Assembly: GCA_021795215.1 (NCBI GenBank)
Contig: JAJYPS010000013.1
Location: 1-39,370, forward strand
Source: Actinomycetes bacterium
Lineage (GTDB): Bacteria > Actinomycetota > Acidimicrobiia > Acidimicrobiales > JAKAOS01
Direction of reading: 5' to 3'
DNA: 39,370 bases
Under the pieces are notes generated by a model. That model ran no database searches and was not told where the DNA came from. It was given only the letters and a program-made list of their open reading frames with translations. Shown piece after piece: positions 1 through 7,414 of this stretch (the first letter of the stretch is position 1; each line of letters opens with the position of its first letter). Both the position numbers and the translations under genes were made by a program.

Positions 1-1
1 C

Positions 2-73
2 ATCCATACGCTCTGTCACAACCTGCGCAAGCTCGGCAAGGTCACGCTGGCGAGCTTGATCGCAGCGGCCTGA
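2..73 (+). CDS. C-terminal fragment of an unidentified protein (cut by window edge)
   Basis: An open frame enters from the left edge and ends at TGA 71-73. Only 23 residues are visible, ending with HNLRKLGKVTLASLIAAA. The HNLRKL motif recalls the (Y/H)NLRRL motif near the C-terminus of some IS transposases (IS1182-like), but the fragment is too short for a firm call. No terminal inverted repeat is recognisable in the 190 bases after it, so I do not call an insertion sequence. Confidence 0.35.
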   Translation: MHTLCHNLRKLGKVTLASLIAAA

Positions 74-247
74 AGGGCCCCTCGGGCCTCCCAGAACCCC
101 TTCTCGGGGTGAAACAACTTTCACAACAAGACCCCGTCGGATCGAGCGTGCTCGGCACGGCAGGTGCTGCATCCGTCGGTCCCTCAGTTCGCTACACCGC
201 TGGACGGTTCCGACTCACGCTCCTAGCTGCGTGACCAACGCCCCGAC

Positions 248-286
248 AAGGCAGAGCCGGCGGTCTATCGTTCCCGGCTCTGCCTT
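248..286 (-). terminator. Long GC-rich hairpin at the end of the small membrane-protein gene
   Basis: Perfect 13-bp inverted repeat (arms 248-260 and 274-286, AAGGCAGAGCCGG and its complement) with a 13-nt loop. One more pair is possible at 247/287. The TAG stop of the minus-strand gene lies in the loop. There is no long T tract, but the stem is strong in both directions and could stop transcription from either side. Confidence 0.6.
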
Positions 287-549
287 GCGATCAGCACCCC
301 GGCCCCAACGAGAGCAGCCACGGGCAGCTCGACCGCACCGACGACAGCTGCTCCGGTCAGGCCGAGCCAGAATGCGGCGTTCACTGGCCCTTCCGGCAGC
401 CGCTTCCCGAGGATGGGCAGTACATAGCCCCCGCGGGGAGAGACCTGCTCCTCCTCCACGATGAGCAGGGTGGCCGCGGACTCATCCGTATCACCCATTC
501 CAGGCGACGACGTAAACCCGTTCTCTGAGGATGATGAGGGACCTGCCAT
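265..549 (-). CDS. Small membrane protein, function unknown
   Basis: A 94-residue protein beginning MAGPSSSSENG. ATG at 549 is chosen because GGAGG stands 6 nt upstream, a textbook ribosome-binding site; longer in-frame starts lack one. The first ~50 residues are polar and acidic. Residues ~60-90 are hydrophobic (NAAFWLGLTGAAVVGAVELP, then VAALVGAGVLIA), enough for one long or two short membrane helices, and the tail is basic (RQSRER). It lies downstream of lysC on the same strand, with 180 bp and a tandem repeat between them, so co-transcription is possible. I do not recognise the family. Confidence 0.6.
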   Translation of the reverse strand: MAGPSSSSENGFTSSPGMGDTDESAATLLIVEEEQVSPRGGYVLPILGKRLPEGPVNAAFWLGLTGAAVVGAVELPVAALVGAGVLIARQSRER

Positions 550-699
550 GTACGGCCTCCGGTTTTGAATAGTGGACTTTCCGGGGCTTACCCATCCCAT
601 CCGGCCACCAACCCGACCTGGCACTGCCTCGTGCCCACCTGGTCCCGGTGTGGCGCAGCTCCATACCGAAGCGGTCGCACCCGACCGGCGGCACGGCGG

Positions 700-741
700 G
701 GTCAGGACAGCTCGGTCAGGACTGCTCGGTCAGGACAGCTC
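700..741. repeat. 14-bp tandem repeat (3 copies) over the lysC stop codon
   Basis: Three consecutive copies of GGTCAGGACAGCTC (700-713, 714-727 with one change, 728-741). Read on the minus strand, the copy at 728-741 carries the last lysC codons and its TGA. The other two copies lie just downstream in the 3' untranslated region. Confidence 0.85.
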
Positions 742-1941
742 GAACGCCGTGTGCAGCAGCTGCACCGCCGCCTCCACGTGGTCGACGTTGATGACGCAGG
801 AGATCCGGATCGACGACGTGGAGATCATCTCGATGTTGATCCCGGCCGCTGACAGCGTCTCGAACATGGCCGCCGTCACGCCGGGCGAGCTCTTCATCCC
901 CGCTCCTATCAGTGACACCCTGCCGACCTCCGTATCGCAGGAGACCTCCGCCGCCCCTATCGCCGGCAGCATCCCCCGCGACACCTCCAAGCTGACGTCC
1001 AAGTCGGCGCGGGGCACGGTGAAGCTGATGTCCGTAAGCCCGTGCGAAGACACGTTCTGCACGATCATGTCGACGTTGACCGCCCTGTCCGCCAGTCCCC
1101 TGAACAGGCGGGCCGCTATGCCCGGCTCGTCGGGCACGCGGGCCACGGTCACCTTCGCCTCCGACGTGTCGTGGGTCACCGCCGTAACTATGGCCTGCTC
1201 CACCGGGGTCTCCTCCTCCGTGATCCAAGTGCCCGGCTCCCAGGTGAAGCTGGACCGGACGTGCAGCGGCACGTGATGGCGCCGTGCGAACTCGACCGAC
1301 CGCAGGGCCAGCACCCGTCCGCCCGTGGCCGCGATCTCCAGCATCTCGTCGAACGACACCTGCTTCAGCCGCCGGGCGTCCGGCACCAGTCGCGGGTCTG
1401 CGCTGAACACGCCGGACACGTCGGTGTATATCTCGCACGAAGGAGCGCCCAGTGCGGCGGCAAGGGCCACGGCGGTCGTGTCCGACCCGCCCCGGCCGAG
1501 CGTCGTCACCTCCCGCTCGGTGGACACGCCCTGGAAGCCGGCCACGACGGCCACTCTCCCGGCCGCGAGCGCGCTGCGCACCCGGTCACCGTGGATCTCG
1601 ACGATCTTCGCTCTGGTGTGAGTGCCGTCCGTCACGATGCCTGCCTGACTGCCGGTGAACGAAGAGGCCGGCACGCCGAGCTCGGCCAGGGCCATGCACA
1701 GCAGCGCCATCGAGATTCGCTCTCCGGCTGTCAGCAACATGTCCAGCTCACGGCCGGGCAGCACCTTGGACACGTCGTTCGCCAGCCGGATCAGCTCGTC
1801 GGTCGTGCGGCCCATGGCGCTGACCACTACGACCAGCTCGTGCCCCTGCCGGCGGGTACGGGCTACGTGGTCGGCCACGGCACGCACCCGGTCGGGGTCC
1901 GCCACGGACGTACCGCCGTACTTCTGAACCAAGAGCGCCAC
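730..1941 (-). CDS. lysC: Aspartate kinase (aspartokinase)
   Basis: 403 residues, normal for actinobacterial LysC. It phosphorylates L-aspartate with ATP, the first committed step to lysine/diaminopimelate, threonine and methionine. The N-terminal kinase domain shows KYGGTS at residues 7-12, the [10 protein letters not shown] stretch around 41-50 and GRGGSDTTA at 149-157. From ~260 onwards there are two ACT modules ([12 protein letters not shown] and [14 protein letters not shown]), the usual site of feedback control by lysine/threonine. In relatives the ACT part is also translated separately as a beta subunit; I see no decisive internal site for that here. The GTG start at 1941 gives [10 protein letters not shown], and a TAGGGT hexamer ends 8 nt upstream. 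Aspartate-semialdehyde dehydrogenase, a common partner, is not adjacent. The gene is divergent from the cyclophilin gene. Confidence 0.96.
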   Translation of the reverse strand: MALLVQKYGGTSVADPDRVRAVADHVARTRRQGHELVVVVSAMGRTTDELIRLANDVSKVLPGRELDMLLTAGERISMALLCMALAELGVPASSFTGSQAGIVTDGTHTRAKIVEIHGDRVRSALAAGRVAVVAGFQGVSTEREVTTLGRGGSDTTAVALAAALGAPSCEIYTDVSGVFSADPRLVPDARRLKQVSFDEMLEIAATGGRVLALRSVEFARRHHVPLHVRSSFTWEPGTWITEEETPVEQAIVTAVTHDTSEAKVTVARVPDEPGIAARLFRGLADRAVNVDMIVQNVSSHGLTDISFTVPRADLDVSLEVSRGMLPAIGAAEVSCDTEVGRVSLIGAGMKSSPGVTAAMFETLSAAGINIEMISTSSIRISCVINVDHVEAAVQLLHTAFELS

Positions 1942-1949
1942 GCCGGGCA

Positions 1950-1955
1950 ACCCTA
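1950..1955 (-). promoter_or_regulatory. Candidate -10 element of lysC (leaderless)
   Basis: On the minus strand TAGGGT (TANNNT) ends 8 nt before the GTG start of lysC, so transcription would begin at or next to the start codon. No clear -35 box is seen. The same arrangement recurs at six other genes in the window. Confidence 0.4.
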
Positions 1956-2025
1956 CATGGGCCGCAGGCGGCCATTCTTGGTTGTTCGCTCCGCTCCCGG
2001 CGTCCCGCCGCCTCGACCCAAGGAG

Positions 2026-2031
2026 TAGTTT
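2026..2031 (+). promoter_or_regulatory. Candidate -10 element of the cyclophilin gene (leaderless)
   Basis: TAGTTT ends 6 nt before the GTG at 2038. An AAGGAG at 2020-2025 lies 12 nt from the start, too far to be a good ribosome-binding site, which favours a leaderless reading. Confidence 0.4.
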
Positions 2032-2037
2032 CGGAGC

Positions 2038-2847
2038 GTGCCGACGACGAAGCGTGAGAGACAGAGGGCCGGCAGGCAGGCCAGGCAGGCGGCGCTGCAG
2101 AAGGCCGCCAAGCGGCGAGCGCTGCGCCGCCAGATCATCATCGGCGTCGTAGTGGTCCTGATCGGCCTGGGAGTCGTCTACCTGCTGAGCCGGGGCGGGG
2201 GGAAGAAGAAGCCTGCCGGGACTGCCACCAAGGCGTCGACCGCCCACACGACAGCCGCCTCGCCAGCCGGCTGTCCCTCTCCCACAGGAAGCTCGCCCCG
2301 GCGGACCACCTTCCCCTCTGCACAGCCGCCCATGTGCATCAATCCCGCCAAGGCCTATTCGGCGATGGTCAAGACCGACGTGGGCAGCTTCACCATCAAG
2401 CTCGACGCCAAAGCTTCGCCGAAGACGGTGAACGCTTTCGTCTACCTGGCCCGTTACCACTTCTACGACGGGCTGCCCTTCCACAGGGTGATCCCCGGCT
2501 TCGTGGTGCAGGGCGGCGATCCCAATCCTCCCGCCAATGCGACTACCGCGCCGAGCGGGCCCCAGGGTCCGGGGTTCGTGGTGCAGGGCGAGGTGCCCCA
2601 TGCCGGCGCGTACCACCTGGGCACCGTCGCGATGGCCAAGACCGGCAGCCAGCCTGCCGGGGCGGTCGAGAGCCAGTTCTTCGTCGTCACCGGTTCACAG
2701 GGAACCTCGTTGCCGCCGCTGTACTCGGTGCTGGGACAGGTGACTTCGGGGATGAGCGTCGTGAACACCATCTCTGCAGCGGGCAGCCCTTCGGGAACGC
2801 CGAGAGTTCTGCACAAGATCGTGTCGGTCACCATTCGCACGCCCTGA
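2038..2847 (+). CDS. Membrane-anchored peptidyl-prolyl cis-trans isomerase (cyclophilin type)
   Basis: 269 residues. A very basic N-terminus (1-31) is followed by one hydrophobic helix (32-50) and a Thr/Ala/Ser/Pro-rich linker to ~105, so the catalytic domain should face outside the membrane. The cyclophilin domain (~106-266) contains [14 protein letters not shown] at 148-161, with the catalytic Arg at 150, and [10 protein letters not shown], the equivalent of the QFFI motif. It catalyses cis/trans isomerisation of X-Pro bonds and probably helps fold exported proteins. GTG at 2038 is chosen because upstream in-frame sequence is absent and a TANNNT box stands 6 nt away. It is divergent from lysC, with 96 bp between start codons. 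Confidence 0.93.
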   Translation: MPTTKRERQRAGRQARQAALQKAAKRRALRRQIIIGVVVVLIGLGVVYLLSRGGGKKKPAGTATKASTAHTTAASPAGCPSPTGSSPRRTTFPSAQPPMCINPAKAYSAMVKTDVGSFTIKLDAKASPKTVNAFVYLARYHFYDGLPFHRVIPGFVVQGGDPNPPANATTAPSGPQGPGFVVQGEVPHAGAYHLGTVAMAKTGSQPAGAVESQFFVVTGSQGTSLPPLYSVLGQVTSGMSVVNTISAAGSPSGTPRVLHKIVSVTIRTP

Positions 2848-2917
2848 CCGCCGGGCGGTCGACTCCTCGGCTCCGAACCAGCCCTTCGCCCGGTTGCCCG
2901 ACCCGTGCGTCGCACGG
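2846..2917 (+). terminator. Two small hairpins after the cyclophilin gene
   Basis: GACCGC-CGG-GCGGTC (2846-2860) overlaps the TGA of the cyclophilin gene. CCGTGC-GTC-GCACGG (2903-2917) follows. Each has a 6-bp perfect stem. They precede the stronger hairpin at 2928-2952 and may add to termination. Confidence 0.4.
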
Positions 2918-2927
2918 ATCGGCCCGC

Positions 2928-2952
2928 GACTGGCCCGTCGTCCGGGCCAGTC
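2928..2952. terminator. Strong convergent terminator-like hairpin
   Basis: Perfect 10-bp stem GACTGGCCCG / CGGGCCAGTC with a 5-nt loop, between the convergent cyclophilin and S51 peptidase genes. It has no U tract, as is common in high-GC actinobacteria. It is likely bidirectional. Confidence 0.65.
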
Positions 2953-2954
2953 CT

Positions 2955-3665
2955 TCAGATCACCGGATGAGGCAGGGCATCGGTCCCGACCTCCTGGCCC
3001 TCGAGCCACAACGTCACACCGCCGTTTCCCACCACCCGCCAGGTGCCGTCGGGCTCCCTCACGAGACCCGTCCGCTCCTCGATGCCCGCCACCACCACCC
3101 CGGCGGACGCCAGCTTCACCGTTCGCCCCGCCTTCTCCTTGGACCACGAGCCGTAGTGCGGAACCACCGCCATCTGGGGGACCAGCCCGAGGCCCAGCGT
3201 GTAGGCGCCGCCCCGCGGATCCACCATCGGGTCGCCGAGCACCATCGCCCCGGCCGACGAGCCGGCCAGCACGGCCCCGGACCGCCACGCCTCCCTTATG
3301 GCTTCCCACACGATCGACGCCTTCATCACCGAGCGCAGGTGCAGCGGTGAGCCGCCGCCGAGATAGATGAACTTGGCGGCCCGCGCCGTCTCGGCGTTCG
3401 CCCGGTCCTGCGCATCGCTACGGCCCAGTACCGGAAGCGACATGGCTCTGCCTCCCAGCTTCGAGAACCACTCCTCCGCCGTCGCCACGGCCCGCTCGGG
3501 GTGCTCGTAAGCGGCGGCGGTCGGCACCACGAGCACTTCACCGCCCGCCAGCGCCAGCAGCTCCGCGTCGAACTCGCATCCAGGCTGCCACTCCGCTCCG
3601 CCGATCAACGCCAACGGACCGGGTCGGACTGGCTCAACGCTCGCAGAAGATGCAGGATCGGCCAC
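2955..3665 (-). CDS. Peptidase S51 family protein (dipeptidase E / cyanophycinase-like)
   Basis: 236 residues. The fold shows LALIGGAEW near 18-26, YLGGGSPLHL at 101-110 and the nucleophile-elbow motif AGSSAGAM around 134-141, with Ser137 as the expected catalytic serine. These are hallmarks of S51 peptidases, which include alpha-aspartyl dipeptidases and cyanophycinases. The protein is shorter than typical cyanophycinases, so a small-peptide substrate is more likely; the real substrate cannot be read from sequence. No signal peptide is evident. The GTG start at 3665 is preceded by TAGCCT ending 6 nt upstream, suggesting a leaderless transcript. It is divergent from the GGDEF-like gene. Confidence 0.87.
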   Translation of the reverse strand: MADPASSASVEPVRPGPLALIGGAEWQPGCEFDAELLALAGGEVLVVPTAAAYEHPERAVATAEEWFSKLGGRAMSLPVLGRSDAQDRANAETARAAKFIYLGGGSPLHLRSVMKASIVWEAIREAWRSGAVLAGSSAGAMVLGDPMVDPRGGAYTLGLGLVPQMAVVPHYGSWSKEKAGRTVKLASAGVVVAGIEERTGLVREPDGTWRVVGNGGVTLWLEGQEVGTDALPHPVI

Positions 3666-3671
3666 GTGCGA

Positions 3672-3677
3672 AGGCTA
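3672..3677 (-). promoter_or_regulatory. Candidate -10 element of the S51 peptidase gene (leaderless)
   Basis: TAGCCT on the minus strand, 6 nt before the GTG at 3665. No -35 consensus is obvious and no ribosome-binding site is seen in between. Confidence 0.4.
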
Positions 3678-3716
3678 TCTGCTCCAGCGCGGCGGCTCGG
3701 GTGCCGAACAAGTCAC

Positions 3717-4514
3717 ATGAACGAGCGCGCTTTGCTTGGTGGCATGAGCGCGGGCGCCGCAGTGCTCGCGATCGTTCTGACCCTGTGGGAGTCGGTCGCC
3801 GCCGGTGCCGTCGTCCTGGTCGCCTTCACGGCGGCGCTGCTGCTCATGCTGCTGTGGCAGAGGAGAGATACGCCACCGCTGCAGCCACCCCGAGTCGGCT
3901 CCGCCCACCCTTCCTCGGAGCCCGACCGGTCGGACGGCGCGAACGGAAGCGCCGCAGCGGCTGGAGGGCCGCTGTCGAAGGCCGCCCGCACGCGACCGCT
4001 CGCCGGAGAGCCCCGCTCCTGGACCGACCCCGGCGTAGACCCCGACCCCGTCAGCGGCCTACCAGGTCCTCTGGTCGTGCAGCACACTCTTGCGGACAAG
4101 TTCGCCGTTGCCCGCCGCCACCTGTGGCCGGTGACCGTGATACAGCTCAGCATGGCACCCCGTGACGCCGACTACGGCGCTCCCTTCCCCGTGGCCGACC
4201 TCGCACAGCTGCTCCGGCTGTCGCTTCGCGAGTCCGATCTCGCCGCCCGGGTCGGCGAGAACCGGTTCGTGCTGGTGCTCGACGACACCAGCGAGCACGG
4301 AGGAGTGTGGGCGGTGGAACGGCTGCAGGCAGCCCTTTCCCAGCAGTCGGCCGGCCACATGAACCTGCTGGCAGGCCTGGCCAGCTACCCTTCCCACGCC
4401 CTCGCGCCGGCCGAGGTGGTGCGGTTGGCCGAGACCGCTCTCCAGCGAGCGGTCTCGCAGCTGGCCGAAGGTCTCGGCAACCCGGTCCAAGTGGCGCCCG
4501 TCGAGCACAGCTGA
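3717..4514 (+). CDS. Membrane protein with a degenerate GGDEF domain
   Basis: 265 residues from ATG 3717. Two hydrophobic helices (about 8-24 and 27-47) are followed by a disordered Pro/Ser/Ala-rich linker (50-108) and a GGDEF-type domain (109-250). The domain begins DPVSGLPG, matching the DPLTGLPN start of diguanylate cyclases. The signature GGDEF is replaced by GENRF (180-184), so cyclase activity is very unlikely. The inhibitory-site motif RxxD (RESD, 171-174) is kept at the normal five-residue distance, so it may still bind c-di-GMP. The C-terminal part (LLAGLASYPSH, then AETALQRAVSQ) fits the rest of the fold. It may be a membrane c-di-GMP receptor or an inactive paralogue. Divergent from the S51 peptidase, 51 bp apart. 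Confidence 0.75.
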   Translation: MNERALLGGMSAGAAVLAIVLTLWESVAAGAVVLVAFTAALLLMLLWQRRDTPPLQPPRVGSAHPSSEPDRSDGANGSAAAAGGPLSKAARTRPLAGEPRSWTDPGVDPDPVSGLPGPLVVQHTLADKFAVARRHLWPVTVIQLSMAPRDADYGAPFPVADLAQLLRLSLRESDLAARVGENRFVLVLDDTSEHGGVWAVERLQAALSQQSAGHMNLLAGLASYPSHALAPAEVVRLAETALQRAVSQLAEGLGNPVQVAPVEHS

Positions 4515-4684
4515 CTGGTCTTCTTCAACATCCCGCCGGTATCCCGCCGCCCGAGAGGCACACCCGTCGGCACGGACAGAGGCGGTGTTCCTCGAGCGCT
4601 ACGGCCGCCCGGCCGATGTGCTCGTGAGCCCCGAGTCGAGGTCTACGACCGCTGATATCCCCACCGCGACGGTCCGCAACTGCC

Positions 4685-4861
4685 TCAGGGACGCCCCCGC
4701 CTGGCCGTCACCGGGAGGTGCCACCAGCGGCCCGAGAAGCGCCACGCGACCGGTGGGTGAGGCAGGGAGCAGTCGGCGGGGGGCGGAGGCAGCCACGCCA
4801 GTTCCACCGCCGCCGCTATAGCCGCCAGCACGTCGGGTGGAACGGGCCGGTCGACGCTCAA
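4685..4861 (-). CDS. Small acyl-CoA carboxylase subunit (epsilon / AccE-like)
   Basis: 58 residues. TTG at 4861 overlaps the TGA of the preceding beta-subunit gene (TTGA), the usual translational coupling for this pair. VPPDVLAAIAAAVELAW resembles the short helix of small decarboxylase/carboxylase subunits. WRFSGRWW is a Trp/Arg-rich tail of the kind seen in actinobacterial epsilon subunits, which tether the biotin-carrier alpha subunit to the beta hexamer. The call rests on position, size and these short similarities. No alternative start with a better ribosome-binding site is present. Confidence 0.6.
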   Translation of the reverse strand: MSVDRPVPPDVLAAIAAAVELAWLPPPPADCSLPHPPVAWRFSGRWWHLPVTARRGRP

Positions 4862-6432
4862 AGGGGTACGTTCCCGTGCTTGCGCCGTGGCAGCTCTTCG
4901 TGCTTGGACCGCAGCATCGCCAGCGCCCGCACCAAAGTGCGCCGAGTCTCGGCCGGCTCTATCACGTCGTCGATATAGCCACGCTCCGCCGCGAAGTAGG
5001 GGCTGGCATCTCTTTCGACGTACTGCTCCAGAAGCTCGGTCCTGCGGGCCACCGGATCGGTCGCCTGTGCTATGTCCCGCTGGTGGACTATCTCCACCGC
5101 TCCCTTCGGCCTCATCACAGCTATCTCTGCCGTCGGGTATGCGTAGCACAGGTCCGATCCGATGGACTTCGAGTCCATCACCACGTATGCACCGCCATAC
5201 GCCTTGCGCACGACCAGCTGAATGCGACCTACCGTCGCCTCGCAGTAGGCGTACAGGAGCTTTGCTCCGTGGCGGATTATACCTCCGTACTCCTGATCCG
5301 TACCGGGCAGAAAGCCTGGCGCGTCTACCAGGGTGATCACCGGTATGTTGAAGGCGTCGCAAGTTCGGACGAACCGGGCTCCCTTCTCGCAGGAGTCTAT
5401 GTCCAGCACGCCGGCCAGCACCGACGGCTGGTTGGCGACCACACCAATGACGCTTCCTGCGATCCTGGCGAAGCCACAAGTGAGATTCTGCGCCCAGTGA
5501 GGGAAGTACTCGAACAGCTCGCCGTCGTCGACGAGTGCGGCGATGACCTTCTTCATGTCGTAAGGTTGGTCGTCGTCCCCCACCACAAGCTCGGCAATCT
5601 CCGGAGTCGCCCGATCCGGTTCGTCGGCCGGCTCCCGGACAGGGGGCGCCTCCAAGTTGTTGGACGGAAGGTAGGACAGGAGCTGCTTGACCTGGTCGAG
5701 ACAGGACTTCTCGTCGTCGGCCACGAACGTGGCCACACCCGACTTCGTCGCATGGCTCATTGCCCCTCCAAGTGCTTCCAGGGTGACGTCCTCCCCTGTC
5801 ACCGTCTTCACCACGTCGGGTCCCGTGATGAACATGTGTGACGTCTCCCGGACCATGAAGACGAAGTCCGTCATGGCGGGCGAGTACACCGCCCCACCGG
5901 CACAGGGACCCATCACGACCGAGATCTGAGGTATGACGCCCGAAGCGGCGACGTTCCTGAAGAAGATGCCCCCGTAGCCGTCCAGCGACACCACTCCTTC
6001 CTGGATACGGGCGCCGCCGCCGTCGTTCAGCCCGATCATCGGCACCCCTACCGAGAGCGCCAGGTCCATCACCTTCTGGATCTTCTGCGCGTGCACCTCT
6101 CCGAGCGCGCCACCGAACACAGTGAAGTCCTGGCTGTACACGCAGACCCGGCGGCCGGACACGGTCCCGAACCCGGTCACCACGCCGTCGGTGTACGTCC
6201 TCCTCTCCTCCATGCCCATCCCGTGCGCCCTGTGGCGCGCCAGCATGTCCAACTCGTGGAACGAGCCCTCGTCCAGCAGATAGTCGAGCCGCTCCCTCGC
6301 GGTCATCTTGCCCTTGGCGTGCTGACGGGCGACCGCCTCGGCGGAACCTGCCCGCCGGGCCTCGTCCTTTCGGGCGGCAAGATCGACCAGGCGTCCCGGC
6401 ATCGAGTTCTCAGGCATCGAGTTCTCAGGCAT
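4858..6432 (-). CDS. Acyl-CoA carboxylase beta subunit (carboxyltransferase; acetyl/propionyl-CoA type)
   Basis: 524 residues, full length for the family. It transfers CO2 from carboxybiotin to acetyl-, propionyl- or longer acyl-CoA for fatty-acid or methylmalonyl-CoA metabolism. The N-domain has GKMTARERLDYLLDEGSF, GGGARIQEG at 138-146 and GPCAGGAVYSPA at 175-186 (oxyanion and CoA site). The C-domain has ANQPSVLAGVLD, DAPGFLPG and RKAYGGAYVVM. The residue after GGAY, Asp in streptomycete propionyl-CoA enzymes, is Val here, so strict propionyl specificity is doubtful. No alpha (biotin carboxylase/BCCP) gene is in the window. The start is ambiguous: ATGs at 6432, 6417 and 6402 come from a 15-bp tandem duplication. 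The first overlaps the upstream exonuclease gene by 8 bp. Confidence 0.95.
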   Translation of the reverse strand: MPENSMPENSMPGRLVDLAARKDEARRAGSAEAVARQHAKGKMTARERLDYLLDEGSFHELDMLARHRAHGMGMEERRTYTDGVVTGFGTVSGRRVCVYSQDFTVFGGALGEVHAQKIQKVMDLALSVGVPMIGLNDGGGARIQEGVVSLDGYGGIFFRNVAASGVIPQISVVMGPCAGGAVYSPAMTDFVFMVRETSHMFITGPDVVKTVTGEDVTLEALGGAMSHATKSGVATFVADDEKSCLDQVKQLLSYLPSNNLEAPPVREPADEPDRATPEIAELVVGDDDQPYDMKKVIAALVDDGELFEYFPHWAQNLTCGFARIAGSVIGVVANQPSVLAGVLDIDSCEKGARFVRTCDAFNIPVITLVDAPGFLPGTDQEYGGIIRHGAKLLYAYCEATVGRIQLVVRKAYGGAYVVMDSKSIGSDLCYAYPTAEIAVMRPKGAVEIVHQRDIAQATDPVARRTELLEQYVERDASPYFAAERGYIDDVIEPAETRRTLVRALAMLRSKHEELPRRKHGNVPL

Positions 6433-6435
6433 CGA
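6398..6435. repeat. 15-bp tandem repeat duplicating the start codon of the carboxylase beta gene
   Basis: Two perfect copies of CATCGAGTTCTCAGG (6400-6414, 6415-6429) plus a partial third. On the minus strand each gives ATG followed by codons for PENS, so the protein reads MPENSMPENSMPG with three in-frame starts. Confidence 0.9.
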
Positions 6436-7372
6436 AGGCAGGATAGGGCGGGCCGCCCCCGGCCGTCCGCTGCCACGCTGCCCGTGCCCGCGCGGCGAGC
6501 TTCGGCGCATCGAGCTGTCGGCAGACCTGGTCGAAACCGGCCGACGGGCCGTTCCAGGCGAGTGCAGCGCCAAGCTGGCCGAGGGACCGGTCGACCACCA
6601 GAGTTGCAAGCCGGAGGAAGAGGGCTGCTTCCTCCCGATGCGACTCGAGGGTCGCCGACAGCTTCGGGGCGGACGCTCCGCTGGGCAGACTCACGTCCCA
6701 GTCCGACGCCGACTGTGGGATGTCGGCGATGTGCCCGTAGCGGGCCAGGACGGCCGACGTGCTGGCCGGCCCCCATCCCCGAAGCCCTGGAAATCCGTCT
6801 GCCGAGTCGCCGACCAGAGCCAGCCAGTCGGCCAGCGACTCCGGCCCGACTCCGTAGCGATCCACTACTGCCTTCTCGTCGACAAGCAGCGCTGGACGAC
6901 GGCTCCGGTCCAGGCGGACGACCGAAGTTCCCCTCACGAGCTGGCTCAGGTCCTTGTCCGGACTGTCGATCACGACCTGCTCCACTTGCGGGTCGTCGAC
7001 CAGGGCCGACGTGGCGGACGCAAGGGCGTCGTCCGCCTCCAGGTCCACCATCGGCCACACCGTCACACCGAGGTGCCCCAGCGCGTCCTCGAAGACGGGG
7101 ATCTGCCGGACGAGCTCCGGGTCGATCGACTCCGACGACTTGTACCCCGGCCACAGCTGGTTCCGGAAGGATTCGATGACGTGGTCGGTGGCGACTCCGA
7201 CGTGTGTGGAACCGGATTCCAGCAGACCGACCACGGTGCCGACCGCTCCCCTCACGGCGGCGTCGGACCCGGCTCCTCCGGCGCTGCCCCGCGGCGAACG
7301 AGATGCCGCTCCCTGGATGGCGAAGTAGTGACGGAAGAGCTCCCACGTGCCGTCGATCAGCCGTACGATCAT
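6425..7372 (-). CDS. 5'-3' exonuclease (PIN-like / H3TH domain, DNA polymerase I exonuclease type)
   Basis: 315 residues from ATG 7372. It corresponds to the stand-alone 5' nuclease domain of PolA, which removes 5' flaps and RNA primers. Metal-binding acidic residues are present: LIDGTWELFRHYFA at the N-terminus (Asp7), VDLEADDALAS and VVIDSPDKDLSQL. The helix-3-turn-helix DNA-binding segment GDSADGFPGLRGWGPAST follows. No polymerase domain is attached. The C-terminus overlaps the carboxylase beta gene by 8 bp, so the two are co-transcribed, although no functional link is obvious. It is divergent from the aldo/keto reductase with 42 bp between starts. Confidence 0.88.
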   Translation of the reverse strand: MIVRLIDGTWELFRHYFAIQGAASRSPRGSAGGAGSDAAVRGAVGTVVGLLESGSTHVGVATDHVIESFRNQLWPGYKSSESIDPELVRQIPVFEDALGHLGVTVWPMVDLEADDALASATSALVDDPQVEQVVIDSPDKDLSQLVRGTSVVRLDRSRRPALLVDEKAVVDRYGVGPESLADWLALVGDSADGFPGLRGWGPASTSAVLARYGHIADIPQSASDWDVSLPSGASAPKLSATLESHREEAALFLRLATLVVDRSLGQLGAALAWNGPSAGFDQVCRQLDAPKLAARARAAWQRTAGGGPPYPAFDA

Positions 7373-7414
7373 CGTGGGCTCAGCGGGTGCCGCTTCGCCT
7401 CGGAGGGTAGGTGG

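Noticed and set aside
74-247. Insertion-sequence end after the fragment at the left edge
   Set aside because: No inverted repeat or target duplication can be recognised; only a weak hairpin (ACCCC-TTCTC-GGGGT type) is seen.
1942-2037. Lysine riboswitch upstream of lysC
   Set aside because: The intergenic region is only 96 bp, lacks the conserved L-box elements, and lysC appears leaderless.
2334-3350. Long plus-strand frame across the cyclophilin and S51 genes
   Set aside because: Out-of-frame shadow crossing two convergent, well-supported genes and the terminator hairpin between them.
4599-4796. A 65-residue minus-strand ORF
   Set aside because: It overlaps the epsilon-like subunit in another frame, has no ribosome-binding site and no recognisable sequence.
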